This document shows, piece by piece, positions 44,586 to 53,628 of a DNA stretch of 64,000 nucleotides (position 1 is the stretch's first letter; the number at the start of each line of letters is the position of its first letter). A model generated the notes under the pieces. The model did not search any database. It saw only the letters and a program-made list of their open reading frames with translations, and was not told the origin of the DNA. The translations under genes were made by a program, and so were the position numbers. This DNA is from Mycolicibacterium alvei (GTDB lineage Bacteria; Actinomycetota; Actinomycetes; Mycobacteriales; Mycobacteriaceae): NCBI RefSeq assembly GCF_010727325.1, contig NZ_AP022565.1, positions 4,340,001 through 4,404,000 of the forward strand. The letters are read 5' to 3'.

Positions 44586-45881
44586 CTAGCTGTCGCTGCC
44601 GGAGTCGGAGCTACCGGTTGCGTCCTTCGCGCTGCTGCTGGCCTCGCTAGTGGTGGTCGTCTTGCTGATTCGATCTTTCAGTCCGGTGACCGACTTCTCG
44701 ATACCCTGGCGAATGTCGTTGAGGCCCTTGTTGACTTCATTGGCCGCACTCTCCACCGAGGTACGGATCTGCTGGGCGGGCCGGCTTGAAGTGGTACCGA
44801 TCTTGCCGGGTTCTGCCTTGTTTCCGGCCGAAAGATCGGTTGCGCCATTGGAACTGACGGTCGCTGCGGCGGGAGCGGCAGCTTCGGTGGTGTCATCCGT
44901 GGCCGTGTCGGCCTCGGTCGGCACGGATGGAGCCTCGGGCGCCGACACGGCCGCAATGTCCGGCTGGGGCGACGTGTCGGTTGTGGAAGCTGCCACGGCG
45001 GTGGGTGGTGCGGGAGGGGTGATCGCTGCCGCGATCGCCTGCGGAATCTTGACGAACAAAGCCTCGGCGGGGGACCAGTAGGTGAATCCGCTCTTAGTCA
45101 GGATCCCGACACCTCGTGCCGGGGGCCAGGGTGGCCGTCGGATGATGAGTTGCCCGTTGAGCATTCCGTCAGTGAACTCGGCGGGAGCGTTGACGATCGT
45201 GCTGACTGCGGCGATCGGGTCACCGGCAGTTGCTGCATCAACGAAGGATTGAGCGATGGTGGCCGTCACGGCGATCATATTCTGCGCCAGACTGAGCAAG
45301 CCAAACGCGGGCTTGCCTATGATTCCGGTGTCCAAGCCCTGCGCCGCAATCAACTTCGCTACGTTCGCGATGTTCTGGGTGATTTGGCCAGGAATCGAGA
45401 GCATCGAGAGCATCGGGAAGAGCGCGGTGCCCATGGCCGTGAGGGCGAAGCTGATCTGTTGTGCAGCATCTTTCACATTGCCGTCGGCGAGCGACTCCTG
45501 GGCTTTTGTGAGTAACGTGGGTAGGTCGCCGGCGCCGTTGCCAGTTACAAACGTGAAGAGGCCCTGAGCGCTTGACGACAGGGCGGTGCCGACTGTGTTC
45601 GCGTACCGCGTCTGGTTCTCGATGACCTGAGTCAGCACTGGAAACGGTTTGGCGGATGCCGCGTCGACGATCCTCTGCAGATTTGTCTGCGTCGTCGTGA
45701 GCACCTCGCTCCAGCGGGCGATGGGGTCCACGAAGGTGGAGGCGGCGAGTTGTACGGAGGCCGACGACATCGCCGGCGTTTGGACTTCCGGCATGGGTGC
45801 CGTAATAGGCGCGACGGCGACCACGCTCGCCGCAGTCAGGGCTATTGCAGCCGTGGAGAACGGACGTAGAGCTCTGTGCAT
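44586..45881 (-). CDS. Secreted alpha-helical envelope protein (GjpA-porin-like) with GNKA C-terminal module
   Basis: A 431-residue exported protein. Signal segment residues 1 to about 30 (STAAIALTAASVVAVAPITA). Residues about 50-270 are helical: PFPVLTQVIENQTRYANTVG, LPTLLTKAQESLADGNVKDA, DGMLNGQLIIRRPPW and LFVKIPQAIAAAIT. These align with the protein at 22565. A Pro/Ala/Thr linker follows. The last 85 residues start with NGATDLSAGNKAEPG, then an amphipathic helix (VESAANEVNKGLNDI) and a Ser/Asp-rich end. The same module ends the two histidine phosphatases at 59-62 kb. Function unknown. ATG start with upstream GAAGGGG; a KstR-like palindrome lies 100 bases upstream. Confidence 0.75.
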   Translation of the reverse strand: MHRALRPFSTAAIALTAASVVAVAPITAPMPEVQTPAMSSASVQLAASTFVDPIARWSEVLTTTQTNLQRIVDAASAKPFPVLTQVIENQTRYANTVGTALSSSAQGLFTFVTGNGAGDLPTLLTKAQESLADGNVKDAAQQISFALTAMGTALFPMLSMLSIPGQITQNIANVAKLIAAQGLDTGIIGKPAFGLLSLAQNMIAVTATIAQSFVDAATAGDPIAAVSTIVNAPAEFTDGMLNGQLIIRRPPWPPARGVGILTKSGFTYWSPAEALFVKIPQAIAAAITPPAPPTAVAASTTDTSPQPDIAAVSAPEAPSVPTEADTATDDTTEAAAPAAATVSSNGATDLSAGNKAEPGKIGTTSSRPAQQIRTSVESAANEVNKGLNDIRQGIEKSVTGLKDRISKTTTTSEASSSAKDATGSSDSGSDS

Positions 45882-45980
45882 CAAAACCCCTTCGAGGGCA
45901 CTAGGTGTCAGTGACCGGACGAAGGTATCTGAGAGTCAGCTGAGAAAGCTTTTCAATTCTTGGCTACTTTTCGATTCTTG

Positions 45981-45994
45981 TGGAACACGTTTCA
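45981..45994. promoter_or_regulatory. KstR-like palindrome upstream of the 44.6-kb gene
   Basis: TGGAACACGTTTCA fits TnnAACnnGTTnnA with its central ten bases matching the fadE34 operator core GAACACGTT. It lies 100 bases upstream of the secreted protein's start, in the gap after the AraC gene. A chance match is possible. Confidence 0.45.
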
Positions 45995-46081
45995 ATTACT
46001 TCAATCCGCAACGATTCCGATCTAATGGCTCGGGACGGCGTAGGGGTGAGGTGAATTCGGGATTCGGCCCTGTATCAGGGT

Positions 46082-47005
46082 CTATCGCACTGACCGGCGG
46101 TAGGCGCGAGGCGATAGACCGACACGACGTCCGAACGTGGCGGCAAAGTGACTCGGGTTCGGAAAGCCCACCGCAGAGCCGATTTCTGTCATCGACAAGG
46201 AGGTGCTCACCAGCAAGGTCTTGGCCTGCTCGATGCGGCGATCCAACAGGAATTGATACGGGGTGGTGTGGAACGCCCGCCGGAATGCCTTGATGAATGT
46301 TTCGACGGGCATCCCGGCGAACCGCGCCAGCGAGTCCACGCTGATCTCGGAGTCCAAGCCGTCGTTCAGGTACTCGACGATCGCCGCCTGAGTGGTGGCG
46401 TCCAGAGACCGACGCTCGTCGCGCTTTCCTTGCCGGCCTAGCGTGTGGGCGTCGACGATGAGCAGTCGCAGTGTCTCTGCCGAAGATTCTTTGAGTAACC
46501 GAGCGACCGTGTCCTCACGACCGGCAACGCTGCAGATCTCCTCAACGAGATGATGGATCAGCGGGTTTCGATATTTGACCCGCGGAATCAAAGCCGCATC
46601 GCCAATCGCACGACCAGGAATTGAGATCTCGCAATATCCCGCAGTGTCGCCTTGGACCAGTGCTGCGCAGGCAAGGCCGGCAGGTTTCCACCAGATGTCT
46701 CCCGCGCTGGGCGGAACACGTCCTGAGGGGCCCCAGTCGAGCAGCGTCTCCATTGAGCGCATGGCTCCGTGCCGATATACGTACATCACGTGGTTGGTGG
46801 CGTCGACGCTGCACCAATCGGTGGGTGCGGATATCCGTTCGCTGACGAAGTTGAACGACAAGCCGCGGGCCGAGACGATGTCCTGCTTGAGCACCGTACG
46901 TGGAGTCTGGGGTCGGTCACCGTCCCACGGCTTCATGGCCATGCGCGGGAGTGTATCGACGGCAACGGCCTCGCGACGGTGGAATGGATGCAAATGTCTC
47001 CGCAT
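46082..47005 (-). CDS. AraC-family transcriptional regulator
   Basis: A 307-residue regulator whose C-terminal 100 residues hold the double HTH: SVDSLARFAGMPVETFIKAF, then ARRAFHT-type linker, LVSTSLSMTEIGSAVGFPNP and HFAATFGRRVGLSPRAYRR. The N-terminal part has no recognisable ligand motif. The ATG at 47005 is supported by GGAGGAG eight bases upstream; a later ATG at 46939 lacks a ribosome-binding site. It points toward the secreted protein gene, 201 bases downstream. A weak CCCTG/CAGGG hairpin follows its stop. Confidence 0.87.
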   Translation of the reverse strand: MRRHLHPFHRREAVAVDTLPRMAMKPWDGDRPQTPRTVLKQDIVSARGLSFNFVSERISAPTDWCSVDATNHVMYVYRHGAMRSMETLLDWGPSGRVPPSAGDIWWKPAGLACAALVQGDTAGYCEISIPGRAIGDAALIPRVKYRNPLIHHLVEEICSVAGREDTVARLLKESSAETLRLLIVDAHTLGRQGKRDERRSLDATTQAAIVEYLNDGLDSEISVDSLARFAGMPVETFIKAFRRAFHTTPYQFLLDRRIEQAKTLLVSTSLSMTEIGSAVGFPNPSHFAATFGRRVGLSPRAYRRSVR

Positions 47006-47078
47006 CTGACGGTCTCCTCCACCGGATCTTCACAATGACTGCCGAGAAGCGCCACAACCTGCGCTTACGCTCAGATCC

Positions 47079-47744
47079 GTGAAGCGAATCCTGGTGGTCG
47101 ACGACGAGCCGACGATCCTGTCCGCGGTGGCGACCAGGCTGCGGGCGGAGGCGTTCGAGGTCGAGACCGCGGTCGACGGACCCTCGGCCGTGGCAACCGC
47201 TGCGACGACCCAGCCCGATCTGGTCGTACTCGACGTCATGCTGCCGGGCTTCGACGGCCTGGAGGTGTGCCGGCGTATCCAGGCCGAGCGGGTGGTGCCG
47301 GTGCTCATGCTGACCGCGCGCAGCGACGAGATCGACATGCTGATCGGTCTGGGTATCGGCGCCGACGACTACCTGACCAAGCCGTTCAGCATGCGCGAAC
47401 TGGTGGCGCGGGTACGGGTCCTGTTGCGACGGGTGGACCGGGCGGCCGGTGATCAGCCGTTGTCGGTCGGTGACTACCGCATCGACCTGACCGAGCGCCG
47501 GGTCCATCAGGGCGATCAGGAGATCCACCTGACCCGAACTGAATTCGACCTGCTGGCGTTTCTGGCCGGGCGGCCCAGGGCTGCGGTGCCCCGCGAGACG
47601 CTGCTCGAACACGTCTGGGGTTGGGCGTCGGAGGTGGAGACCCGGACGGTGGACAGCCACGTCAAGGCGCTGCGGCGCAAGCTCGGATCTGAATTGATCC
47701 GCACGGTGCACGGCGTCGGTTACGCCTTGGAGATTCCACGGTGA
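47079..47744 (+). CDS. OmpR-family response regulator
   Basis: A 221-residue response regulator. The receiver domain has VVDDEPTILSAV, the phosphoacceptor Asp in VVLDVMLPGFDGLEV near 52 and the Lys in YLTKPFSMREL near 101. The C-terminal winged helix includes VWGWASEVETRTVDSHVKAL. It starts at GTG and overlaps the histidine kinase by four bases. Confidence 0.93.
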   Translation: MKRILVVDDEPTILSAVATRLRAEAFEVETAVDGPSAVATAATTQPDLVVLDVMLPGFDGLEVCRRIQAERVVPVLMLTARSDEIDMLIGLGIGADDYLTKPFSMRELVARVRVLLRRVDRAAGDQPLSVGDYRIDLTERRVHQGDQEIHLTRTEFDLLAFLAGRPRAAVPRETLLEHVWGWASEVETRTVDSHVKALRRKLGSELIRTVHGVGYALEIPR

Positions 47745-48769
47745 GCGCCATCGCCGAGTTCTGGGACCGGCTACCCAGACCACTGGACCCGTTCGCGTCG
47801 TTCAAGGTCAAGACCGGACTGTTGGTGGGCGGGGCGATCCTGTTGGCCTCCTTCACGTTCTGGGTCGGCGCCAGCTGGCAGTTCCGGTATGCGCTGCTGG
47901 CCGCGCTCGCCACCTCGCTGATCCTGACGCAGTTCCTCGCCCACGGCATGACCTCACCGCTGCGGCAGATGACCGCGGCCGCGCGGGCCATGGCCCGTGG
48001 TGACTACAGCCTCCGGGTGCGCGCCACCTCGCGCGACGAAATCGGCCAATTGGCAACGGCATTCAACCAGATGGCCGCCGACCTCGGGGCCGCCGACGAG
48101 TATCGGCGCGGGTTGATCGGCAACGTGTCTCACGAGCTGCGCACGCCCATCACCGCGCTGCAGGCCGTGCTGGAGAACGTGGTGGACGGGGTCGTCGAAC
48201 CCGATCCCGAGACCATGCGGATGGCGCTGTCTCAAACCGAACGCCTCGGTGAGCTGGTGACCAATCTGCTCGACCTGTCGCGCGTCGAAGGTGGCGCAAT
48301 TCCGTTGCAGATCAGCAGGTTCGATGTCGACGAGTTCCTGCGTGAGGCCGTCGAACACGTGTCTGTGTCGGCCACCGACGTGTCCGTGGCGCTCAAGGTG
48401 TCGCCGCCGGACCTCAAGGCCGTGGCGGACCCGGCGCGGCTGCGGCAGGTCGTGGTGAACTTGGTGGACAACGCGATTCGGCACAGTCCGGCCGGCGGCC
48501 GGGTGACGGTGCTCGCGACTCGGGAGGCATCGGGTCTGCGGATCGAGGTGACCGATCAGGGGCCGGGCATCGCACCCGCCGAACGTGAGCGGGTTTTCGA
48601 ACGATTCACCCGTGGTGCCACCTCCGACGGCGGCACCGGTCTGGGTCTGGCGATCGCACGGTGGGCCGTCGAATTGCACGGCGGTGTCATCGAAGTGATG
48701 GACACCGATACGGGATGTCGGATCAGGGTCAGCATCCCTGAGTCCGCGACGGGGGAGAGGCCACGATGA
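47741..48769 (+). CDS. Sensor histidine kinase
   Basis: A 342-residue kinase. Two close membrane segments (VGGAILLASFTFWVGASWQF, LLAALATSLILTQFLAHG) leave almost no extracytoplasmic loop, so it may sense an intramembrane or protein signal. A HAMP domain follows (SPLRQMTAAARAMARGDYSLRV), then the H box SHELRTPITALQ near 130, N box NLVDNAIRHSP, G1 DQGPGIAP and G2 GGTGLGLAIAR. Coupled on both sides by GTGA/ATGA overlaps. Confidence 0.93.
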   Translation: MSAIAEFWDRLPRPLDPFASFKVKTGLLVGGAILLASFTFWVGASWQFRYALLAALATSLILTQFLAHGMTSPLRQMTAAARAMARGDYSLRVRATSRDEIGQLATAFNQMAADLGAADEYRRGLIGNVSHELRTPITALQAVLENVVDGVVEPDPETMRMALSQTERLGELVTNLLDLSRVEGGAIPLQISRFDVDEFLREAVEHVSVSATDVSVALKVSPPDLKAVADPARLRQVVVNLVDNAIRHSPAGGRVTVLATREASGLRIEVTDQGPGIAPAERERVFERFTRGATSDGGTGLGLAIARWAVELHGGVIEVMDTDTGCRIRVSIPESATGERPR

Positions 48770-50295
48770 CGACAACGGTTTCGGGATTGCCGGCACCACT
48801 GATCGGGCCGGCGCTGCCGCGCCAGGGTGAGCCGGGTTGGACGGTGTGGTCCCGCCGGGTGTGGCCGCTTGCCCCGCTGGCCGCTGCGCCACGCCGGGTC
48901 CTGGCGTCGGCCCTGGTCGCCGGACTGGTCGGCACGGCGGTCTGGCGGGTGTCCGTGCTCAGCGTCGGCTATCTGGTGGTCGGTGTGCTGGTCTTCGGGG
49001 TCGTCTACGGCACGGCGCCGCGCCGGCCGAGCCGTTCCGAATGGGTGGGTATCGGTCTGACGCTGGCCTTGCTGGCCGTGCCTGCACTGCTGGCCGCCGA
49101 GTGGATGGGTGGCCTGTGTCTGGCGGCCGCCTGGATCGTCGGCTGGTGCACTCTGGTCGGTGGCCGTACCTGGACTGCCGTGTTCACCGGGCCGTTCGTT
49201 CCGTGGGTGTTGTTCGGTCGGTTGCGCGGTTGGGTGGAGCAGGCGGTCAAGGCCTGTTTACCGGATCGCTCGGGTCTGCCCAGCCTGGGTCGCGTGGCGG
49301 CGGTGGCCGGACTCACCGTCGGCCTGGTGGTGATCTTCGGCGCTCTGTTCGCCGCCGCCGACCCGGCGTTCGCGCACCTCGCCGGAAACCTGGTGCCCTC
49401 CTTCGGCGGCGTCGACTTCGCGGCACGGGCAGTCGTCTTCGGCATCGTGGTGACATTCGTACTGGGCGGTGCATACCTGGTGCGGTTCCCGCCGAGGCTG
49501 GATGCGCTGGCCCCGGCGCCCATGCAGCCGGTCCCGCGGTGGGAGTGGGCGCTGCCGCTGGGAGTGCTCGACGCACTGTTCGTCGCGTTCGTCGCGGTAC
49601 AGGCCACTGTGTTGTTCGGCGGGCACACCCATGTGCTGGAGACCGAGGGGCTGACGTATGCCGAGTACGCGCGCCAGGGGTTCTGGCAGTTGCTGTGGGT
49701 GTCCGCGTTGACGCTGCTGGTGCTCAGTGGGGTGATTCGGGTGGCGGGAAGGGTCACTGCTGCCGACCGCCGGCTGGTGCGAATACTGGTCGGAATTCTT
49801 TGTGCCACATCAATTGTGGTGGTGATCTCGTCGATCCACCGGATGTGGCTGTACCAGCAGGCGTACGGCTTCAGCACCGAGCGGCTGATAGTCATCACCA
49901 CCGAGGTATGGCTGGGCGTGGTGTTCGTACTCGTCGCGATCGCCGGGATCCGGATGACCGGTCGGTGGCTGCCGCGGGCGGTGCTGGTGGCCGGTGTCCT
50001 GGCCCTGCTCGGCCTCGCCGCGTTGAACCCGGAACGATTGATCGTCGACCGCAACATCGAACGCTTCGAGCAGACGGGGGCGCTCGACGCCGAATATTTG
50101 TCCGGGCTGTCGTCCGACATCGATCCGGCACTGGCCCGGTTGCCCGAGCATGTCCGCTCATGCGTGCAGTCTCACCGCGCTCAGTCGGATCCGTGGTACC
50201 AGTTCAATCTGTCGCGGTGGAGCGCCGACCGTCCGGAGAATGCCGATCTGCCGGAGTATTGCTCGTCGTACTGGTCGTATCCGACCTACCGGTAG
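48766..50295 (+). CDS. DUF4173-type polytopic membrane protein in the two-component operon
   Basis: A 509-residue membrane protein with about eleven to twelve hydrophobic segments and a soluble C-terminus containing NIERFEQTGALDAEYLSGLS, SDIDPALARLP and WSADRP. The segment pattern and the invariant-looking FEQTGxLDxxYL fit the DUF4153/DUF4173 family from memory. Its ATG overlaps the kinase stop, so it is made with the signalling pair and could be its target or sensory partner. No biochemical function known. Confidence 0.8.
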   Translation: MTTTVSGLPAPLIGPALPRQGEPGWTVWSRRVWPLAPLAAAPRRVLASALVAGLVGTAVWRVSVLSVGYLVVGVLVFGVVYGTAPRRPSRSEWVGIGLTLALLAVPALLAAEWMGGLCLAAAWIVGWCTLVGGRTWTAVFTGPFVPWVLFGRLRGWVEQAVKACLPDRSGLPSLGRVAAVAGLTVGLVVIFGALFAAADPAFAHLAGNLVPSFGGVDFAARAVVFGIVVTFVLGGAYLVRFPPRLDALAPAPMQPVPRWEWALPLGVLDALFVAFVAVQATVLFGGHTHVLETEGLTYAEYARQGFWQLLWVSALTLLVLSGVIRVAGRVTAADRRLVRILVGILCATSIVVVISSIHRMWLYQQAYGFSTERLIVITTEVWLGVVFVLVAIAGIRMTGRWLPRAVLVAGVLALLGLAALNPERLIVDRNIERFEQTGALDAEYLSGLSSDIDPALARLPEHVRSCVQSHRAQSDPWYQFNLSRWSADRPENADLPEYCSSYWSYPTYR

Positions 50296-50360
50296 GAATC
50301 CCAGAATCGCGCCGATCCAAAGGCTGTCGACATCGGCGTCGGCGGCGGAAGGTATCGCGT

Positions 50361-51119
50361 GTGACCGCACTCGCCCTCGACAGCTTGTCTCGAATCACCC
50401 CGCTTGCGCCGGTTGCGCTCGATCCCGAAGCGCTGGGCTACCCGCCCCATAACCGGGCGTCGATTCCGCCGCTGGCCAAGCAGTGGGAGCAGCTCGATTT
50501 CCGTGAGATCCTCTCGCGGCCGGCGGCTTTCCTGTCGATCAGCCAATCCAACTCCCTGTACAAGCCGGGCGGGGTTCAGTACGCGGAGGGCCATGCCTTC
50601 CGTGGCAGCCTCGAGGCGACCGTGAAAGCGGTAAAGGCCGCACGGTCGGCGCCGAATTTCGTGTCGTTCAACTGGATCGGGTTCTCGGTGTTCCGTGACG
50701 AGTACCCGAAGACCGATTTCGACAAGGCACAGTACGACGGGTGGACCGGCCACATCGACGCGACCCCGGAGCAGATCGCCTGGGACAACGAGCTGGTGGG
50801 GGAACTGCGCGAGCTCGTCGAACCCGGTGACAACGAGCTATACGAGAAGGCGCTGCAGACGGCGTTCGTCGGCACCGACCTACCCGGTGCGCTGAACCGG
50901 CAACGGGTCGAGGTGGTGGTGCTCACCGGCATCCACCTCGACTGGTGCGTCGAAGGCAATGCGCGGGCAGCGCGTGACCACGGCCTGCTGCCCATCGTGA
51001 TCGGCGATGCGACAGGTACTGCCCACCCCGACCAGGAGCGCGCCGCCTTCGAGCGGATCAACAACTTCTTCGCGCCGGTCATCACGTCGGACCAGCTCGT
51101 GGAGTGGGTCAGCCGCTGA
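50361..51119 (+). CDS. Isochorismatase-like cysteine hydrolase
   Basis: A 252-residue isochorismatase-superfamily protein. The catalytic Cys is in VVVLTGIHLDWCVEGNARAARDHG-type strand-helix turn (LTGIHLDWCVEG, Cys near 200), with DATGTAHPDQERAAFERIN after it. Members hydrolyse C-N or vinyl-ether bonds. The substrate is unknown, but coupling to an AmiS/UreI channel suggests an amide. GTG start after a weak GGAAGG. Its stop overlaps the AmiS ATG. Confidence 0.82.
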   Translation: MTALALDSLSRITPLAPVALDPEALGYPPHNRASIPPLAKQWEQLDFREILSRPAAFLSISQSNSLYKPGGVQYAEGHAFRGSLEATVKAVKAARSAPNFVSFNWIGFSVFRDEYPKTDFDKAQYDGWTGHIDATPEQIAWDNELVGELRELVEPGDNELYEKALQTAFVGTDLPGALNRQRVEVVVLTGIHLDWCVEGNARAARDHGLLPIVIGDATGTAHPDQERAAFERINNFFAPVITSDQLVEWVSR

Positions 51120-51790
51120 TGGGAAACGTCGGGCTACTTCTGGTGGGCGTGGCGCTGTTCGTCAACGGACTCGTCTCGGTCGGTCTGGTCAGCGGGCGCG
51201 GCGCCGCCCCGATCAATCTGTTTGTCGGTGCGGCCCAGGTGGTGCTGCCGACGCTGGTTCTCGTGCAGTCGGACGGCGATCCCGGCATCATCAACGCGAC
51301 CTGGCCGAGTTACCTGTTCGGCTTCACCTATCTGTGGTTCGGCTTCATTCAGATCTTCGACATCGATCCGCGCGGATTCGGTTGGTACAGCACCTTTGTC
51401 GCGGCAATCGCGGCGTACTACGCGCTCAAGAGTCTCGGCACCGACCCGGTTTTCGCCGTGATCTGGGCGACCTGGGCGATCATGTGGACGCTGTTCTTCG
51501 TGCTCTTGGGACTTGGGATCGCCAAGGCCGGCCGGATCGATCTGGGGCACTTCACCGGCTGGTTCCTGATCCTGCTCGGCATTCCGACCTGCACAGTCTC
51601 GGCGATCCTGCTGTTGAACGGAATCTGGCCGACATCGCCTCTGGCGGGTGTGGTCGCGCTGCTGGTGCTGCTGGCGGCCACTGCGCTGTCCCTGGTGTTG
51701 GCGCGCCGCAGTGCCGGCCGCGAGGACGTACTTCCCGCGTCATCCGGCCTCGAACCCTCGGCGGTCGGGAGTGTGCCGCAACCGGCGTGA
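51119..51790 (+). CDS. AmiS/UreI-family amide or urea channel
   Basis: A 223-residue protein with six to seven membrane helices and the family segments GLLLVGVALFVNGL, PINLFVGAAQVVLP, SYLFGFTYLWFGF and IMWTLFFVLLGLG. AmiS/UreI proteins conduct short amides or urea. The ATG overlapping the hydrolase stop (TGATG) is preferred over a GTG-type start 15 bases upstream. With the hydrolase it forms a candidate uptake-and-hydrolysis pair. Confidence 0.88.
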   Translation: MGNVGLLLVGVALFVNGLVSVGLVSGRGAAPINLFVGAAQVVLPTLVLVQSDGDPGIINATWPSYLFGFTYLWFGFIQIFDIDPRGFGWYSTFVAAIAAYYALKSLGTDPVFAVIWATWAIMWTLFFVLLGLGIAKAGRIDLGHFTGWFLILLGIPTCTVSAILLLNGIWPTSPLAGVVALLVLLAATALSLVLARRSAGREDVLPASSGLEPSAVGSVPQPA

Positions 51791-51813
51791 CCAATCGCCA
51801 CCGAACGTGACCT

Positions 51814-51827
51814 AGCAAGCGCTTGGT
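51814..51827. promoter_or_regulatory. KstR2 operator before kstR2
   Basis: AGCAAGCGCTTGGT matches AnCAAGnnCTTGnT and lies 15 bases upstream of the kstR2 ATG, indicating autoregulation together with fadA6. Confidence 0.92.
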
Positions 51828-51842
51828 TGCTATGCTGGGTCG

Positions 51843-52466
51843 ATGGAGCCGGATACCCCCGCCCAGCCGGCGAGCAGACGCGACGAGCTGCTGGACCTTG
51901 CCGCGACGATGTTTGCCGAACGCGGACTGAAGGCGACGACGGTCCGCGATATCGCCGACTCCGCAGGAATCCTGTCGGGCAGTCTCTACCACCACTTCAA
52001 GTCCAAAGAGCAGATGGTCGAGGAAGTCCTCCGCGATTTCCTTGACTGGCTGTTCGCGCGGTACCTGGAGATCCTCGACCAGGAGACCAGCCCGTTGGGT
52101 CGGCTCACCGGTCTGTTCATGGCCTCGTTCGAGGCGATCGAGCACCGGCATGCGCAGGTGGTCATCTACCAGGATGAGGCCAAGCGGCTTTCCGACATCC
52201 CACAGTTCGGTTTCGTCGACGAGCGCAACCGGGAACAGCGCAAGATGTGGGTGGACATCCTGCAGCAGGGCATCGCCGACGGCTCGTTCCGTCAGGACAT
52301 CGACGTCGACCTGGTGTACCGGTTCATCCGTGACACCACCTGGGTTTCGGTCCGCTGGTATCAACCGGGCGGACCGCTTTCGGCCGAAGAGGTCGGCCGG
52401 CAATACCTCGCCATCGTCCTCGGCGGAATCACCGCCGGGAACGCCACTGTCAAAGGAGACCAGTAA
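51843..52466 (+). CDS. kstR2: TetR-family HIP catabolism repressor KstR2
   Basis: A 207-residue TetR protein. The HTH is VRDIADSAGILSGSLYHHFK near residues 38-57. The ligand domain has LFMASFEAIEHRHAQVVIYQ, VYRFIRDTTWVSVRWY and YLAIVLGGIT, as in mycobacterial KstR2. The effector is HIP-CoA. Its stop overlaps the fadA6 ATG (TAATG), so repressor and thiolase are translationally coupled. Three KstR2 boxes in this window mark its regulon. Confidence 0.95.
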   Translation: MEPDTPAQPASRRDELLDLAATMFAERGLKATTVRDIADSAGILSGSLYHHFKSKEQMVEEVLRDFLDWLFARYLEILDQETSPLGRLTGLFMASFEAIEHRHAQVVIYQDEAKRLSDIPQFGFVDERNREQRKMWVDILQQGIADGSFRQDIDVDLVYRFIRDTTWVSVRWYQPGGPLSAEEVGRQYLAIVLGGITAGNATVKGDQ

Positions 52467-53614
52467 TGCCTGAGGCATACATTGTCGACGCCGTGCGTAC
52501 GCCGGTCGGAAAGAAGAACGGCTCGCTGGCGCAGGTGCACCCGATCGACCTCGGCGTGCACGCGTTCCGCGCCATCTTCGACCGCGTCGACGTCGACCCG
52601 GGTGCGGTTGACGACGTCATCGTCGGTTGCGTCGACGCCATCGGCGGGCAGGCCGGCAACATCGGCCGCCTAACCTGGCTGGCCGCCGGCTACCCCGAAG
52701 CCGTCCCCGGCGTCACCGTCGACCGGCAGTGCGGTTCCAGCCAGCAGGCCATTTCCTTCGGCGCCCAGGCCATCATGTCCGGCACCGCGGACCTCATCCT
52801 GGCCGGCGGCATGCAGAACATGAGCTGGATCCCGATCTCCTCGGCCATGGTCCTCGGCAAGGAGTTCGGATTCACCTCGCCCACAAACGAATCCAAGAGC
52901 TGGCTGCACCGCTACGGCGATCAGGAGATCTCGCAGTTCCGCGGCTCGGAGATGATCGCCGAGAAGTGGGACATCTCCCGCGAGGAGATGGAGGAGTTCG
53001 CCTACAACAGCCACCAGCGTGCGTTCGCCGCGATCCGGGCCGGGCACTTCGACAACGAGATCATCCCGGTCGGCGACTTCGGCGTCGACGAGGGACCGCG
53101 TGAGTCGACGCTGGAGAAGCTGGCCTCGCTCAAGCCCCTGGTCGAAGGCGGCCGGCTGACTGCCGCGCTGGCCAGCCAGATCTCCGACGGCGCCGCCGCG
53201 GTGCTGCTGGCTTCGGAAGAAGCCGTCAACAAGTACAACCTGAAGCCCCGCGCCCGCATCCACCACATCAGCGCCCGTGGTGATGATCCGGTGATGATGC
53301 TGACCGGCCCGATCCCGGCCACCCAGTACGCCCTGGAGAAGACCGGCCTGTCGATCGACGACATTGACACCGTCGAGATCAACGAGGCCTTCGCGCCGGT
53401 CGTACTGGCCTGGCTCAAGGAGACCAAGGCCGATCCGGCGAAGGTCAACCCGAGTGGCGGTGCCATCGCGCTGGGCCACCCCCTGGGCGCCACCGGCGCC
53501 AAGCTGTTCACCACCATGCTCAACACCCTCGAGCGCACCGGCGGCCGCTACGGTCTGCAGACCATGTGTGAGGGTGGCGGCACCGCCAACGTCACCATCA
53601 TCGAGCGCCTGTAG
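52466..53614 (+). CDS. fadA6: Thiolase FadA6
   Basis: A 382-residue thiolase. The nucleophile Cys is in DRQCGSSQQA near 90, the His and second Cys motifs are [25 protein letters not shown] near 337 and MCEGGGTAN near 370. FadA6 performs a thiolytic step late in HIP degradation after IpdAB ring opening. It ends at a strong hairpin shared with the convergent ipdC operon. Confidence 0.93.
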   Translation: MPEAYIVDAVRTPVGKKNGSLAQVHPIDLGVHAFRAIFDRVDVDPGAVDDVIVGCVDAIGGQAGNIGRLTWLAAGYPEAVPGVTVDRQCGSSQQAISFGAQAIMSGTADLILAGGMQNMSWIPISSAMVLGKEFGFTSPTNESKSWLHRYGDQEISQFRGSEMIAEKWDISREEMEEFAYNSHQRAFAAIRAGHFDNEIIPVGDFGVDEGPRESTLEKLASLKPLVEGGRLTAALASQISDGAAAVLLASEEAVNKYNLKPRARIHHISARGDDPVMMLTGPIPATQYALEKTGLSIDDIDTVEINEAFAPVVLAWLKETKADPAKVNPSGGAIALGHPLGATGAKLFTTMLNTLERTGGRYGLQTMCEGGGTANVTIIERL

Positions 53615-53628
53615 TTCCACCCACGCCC

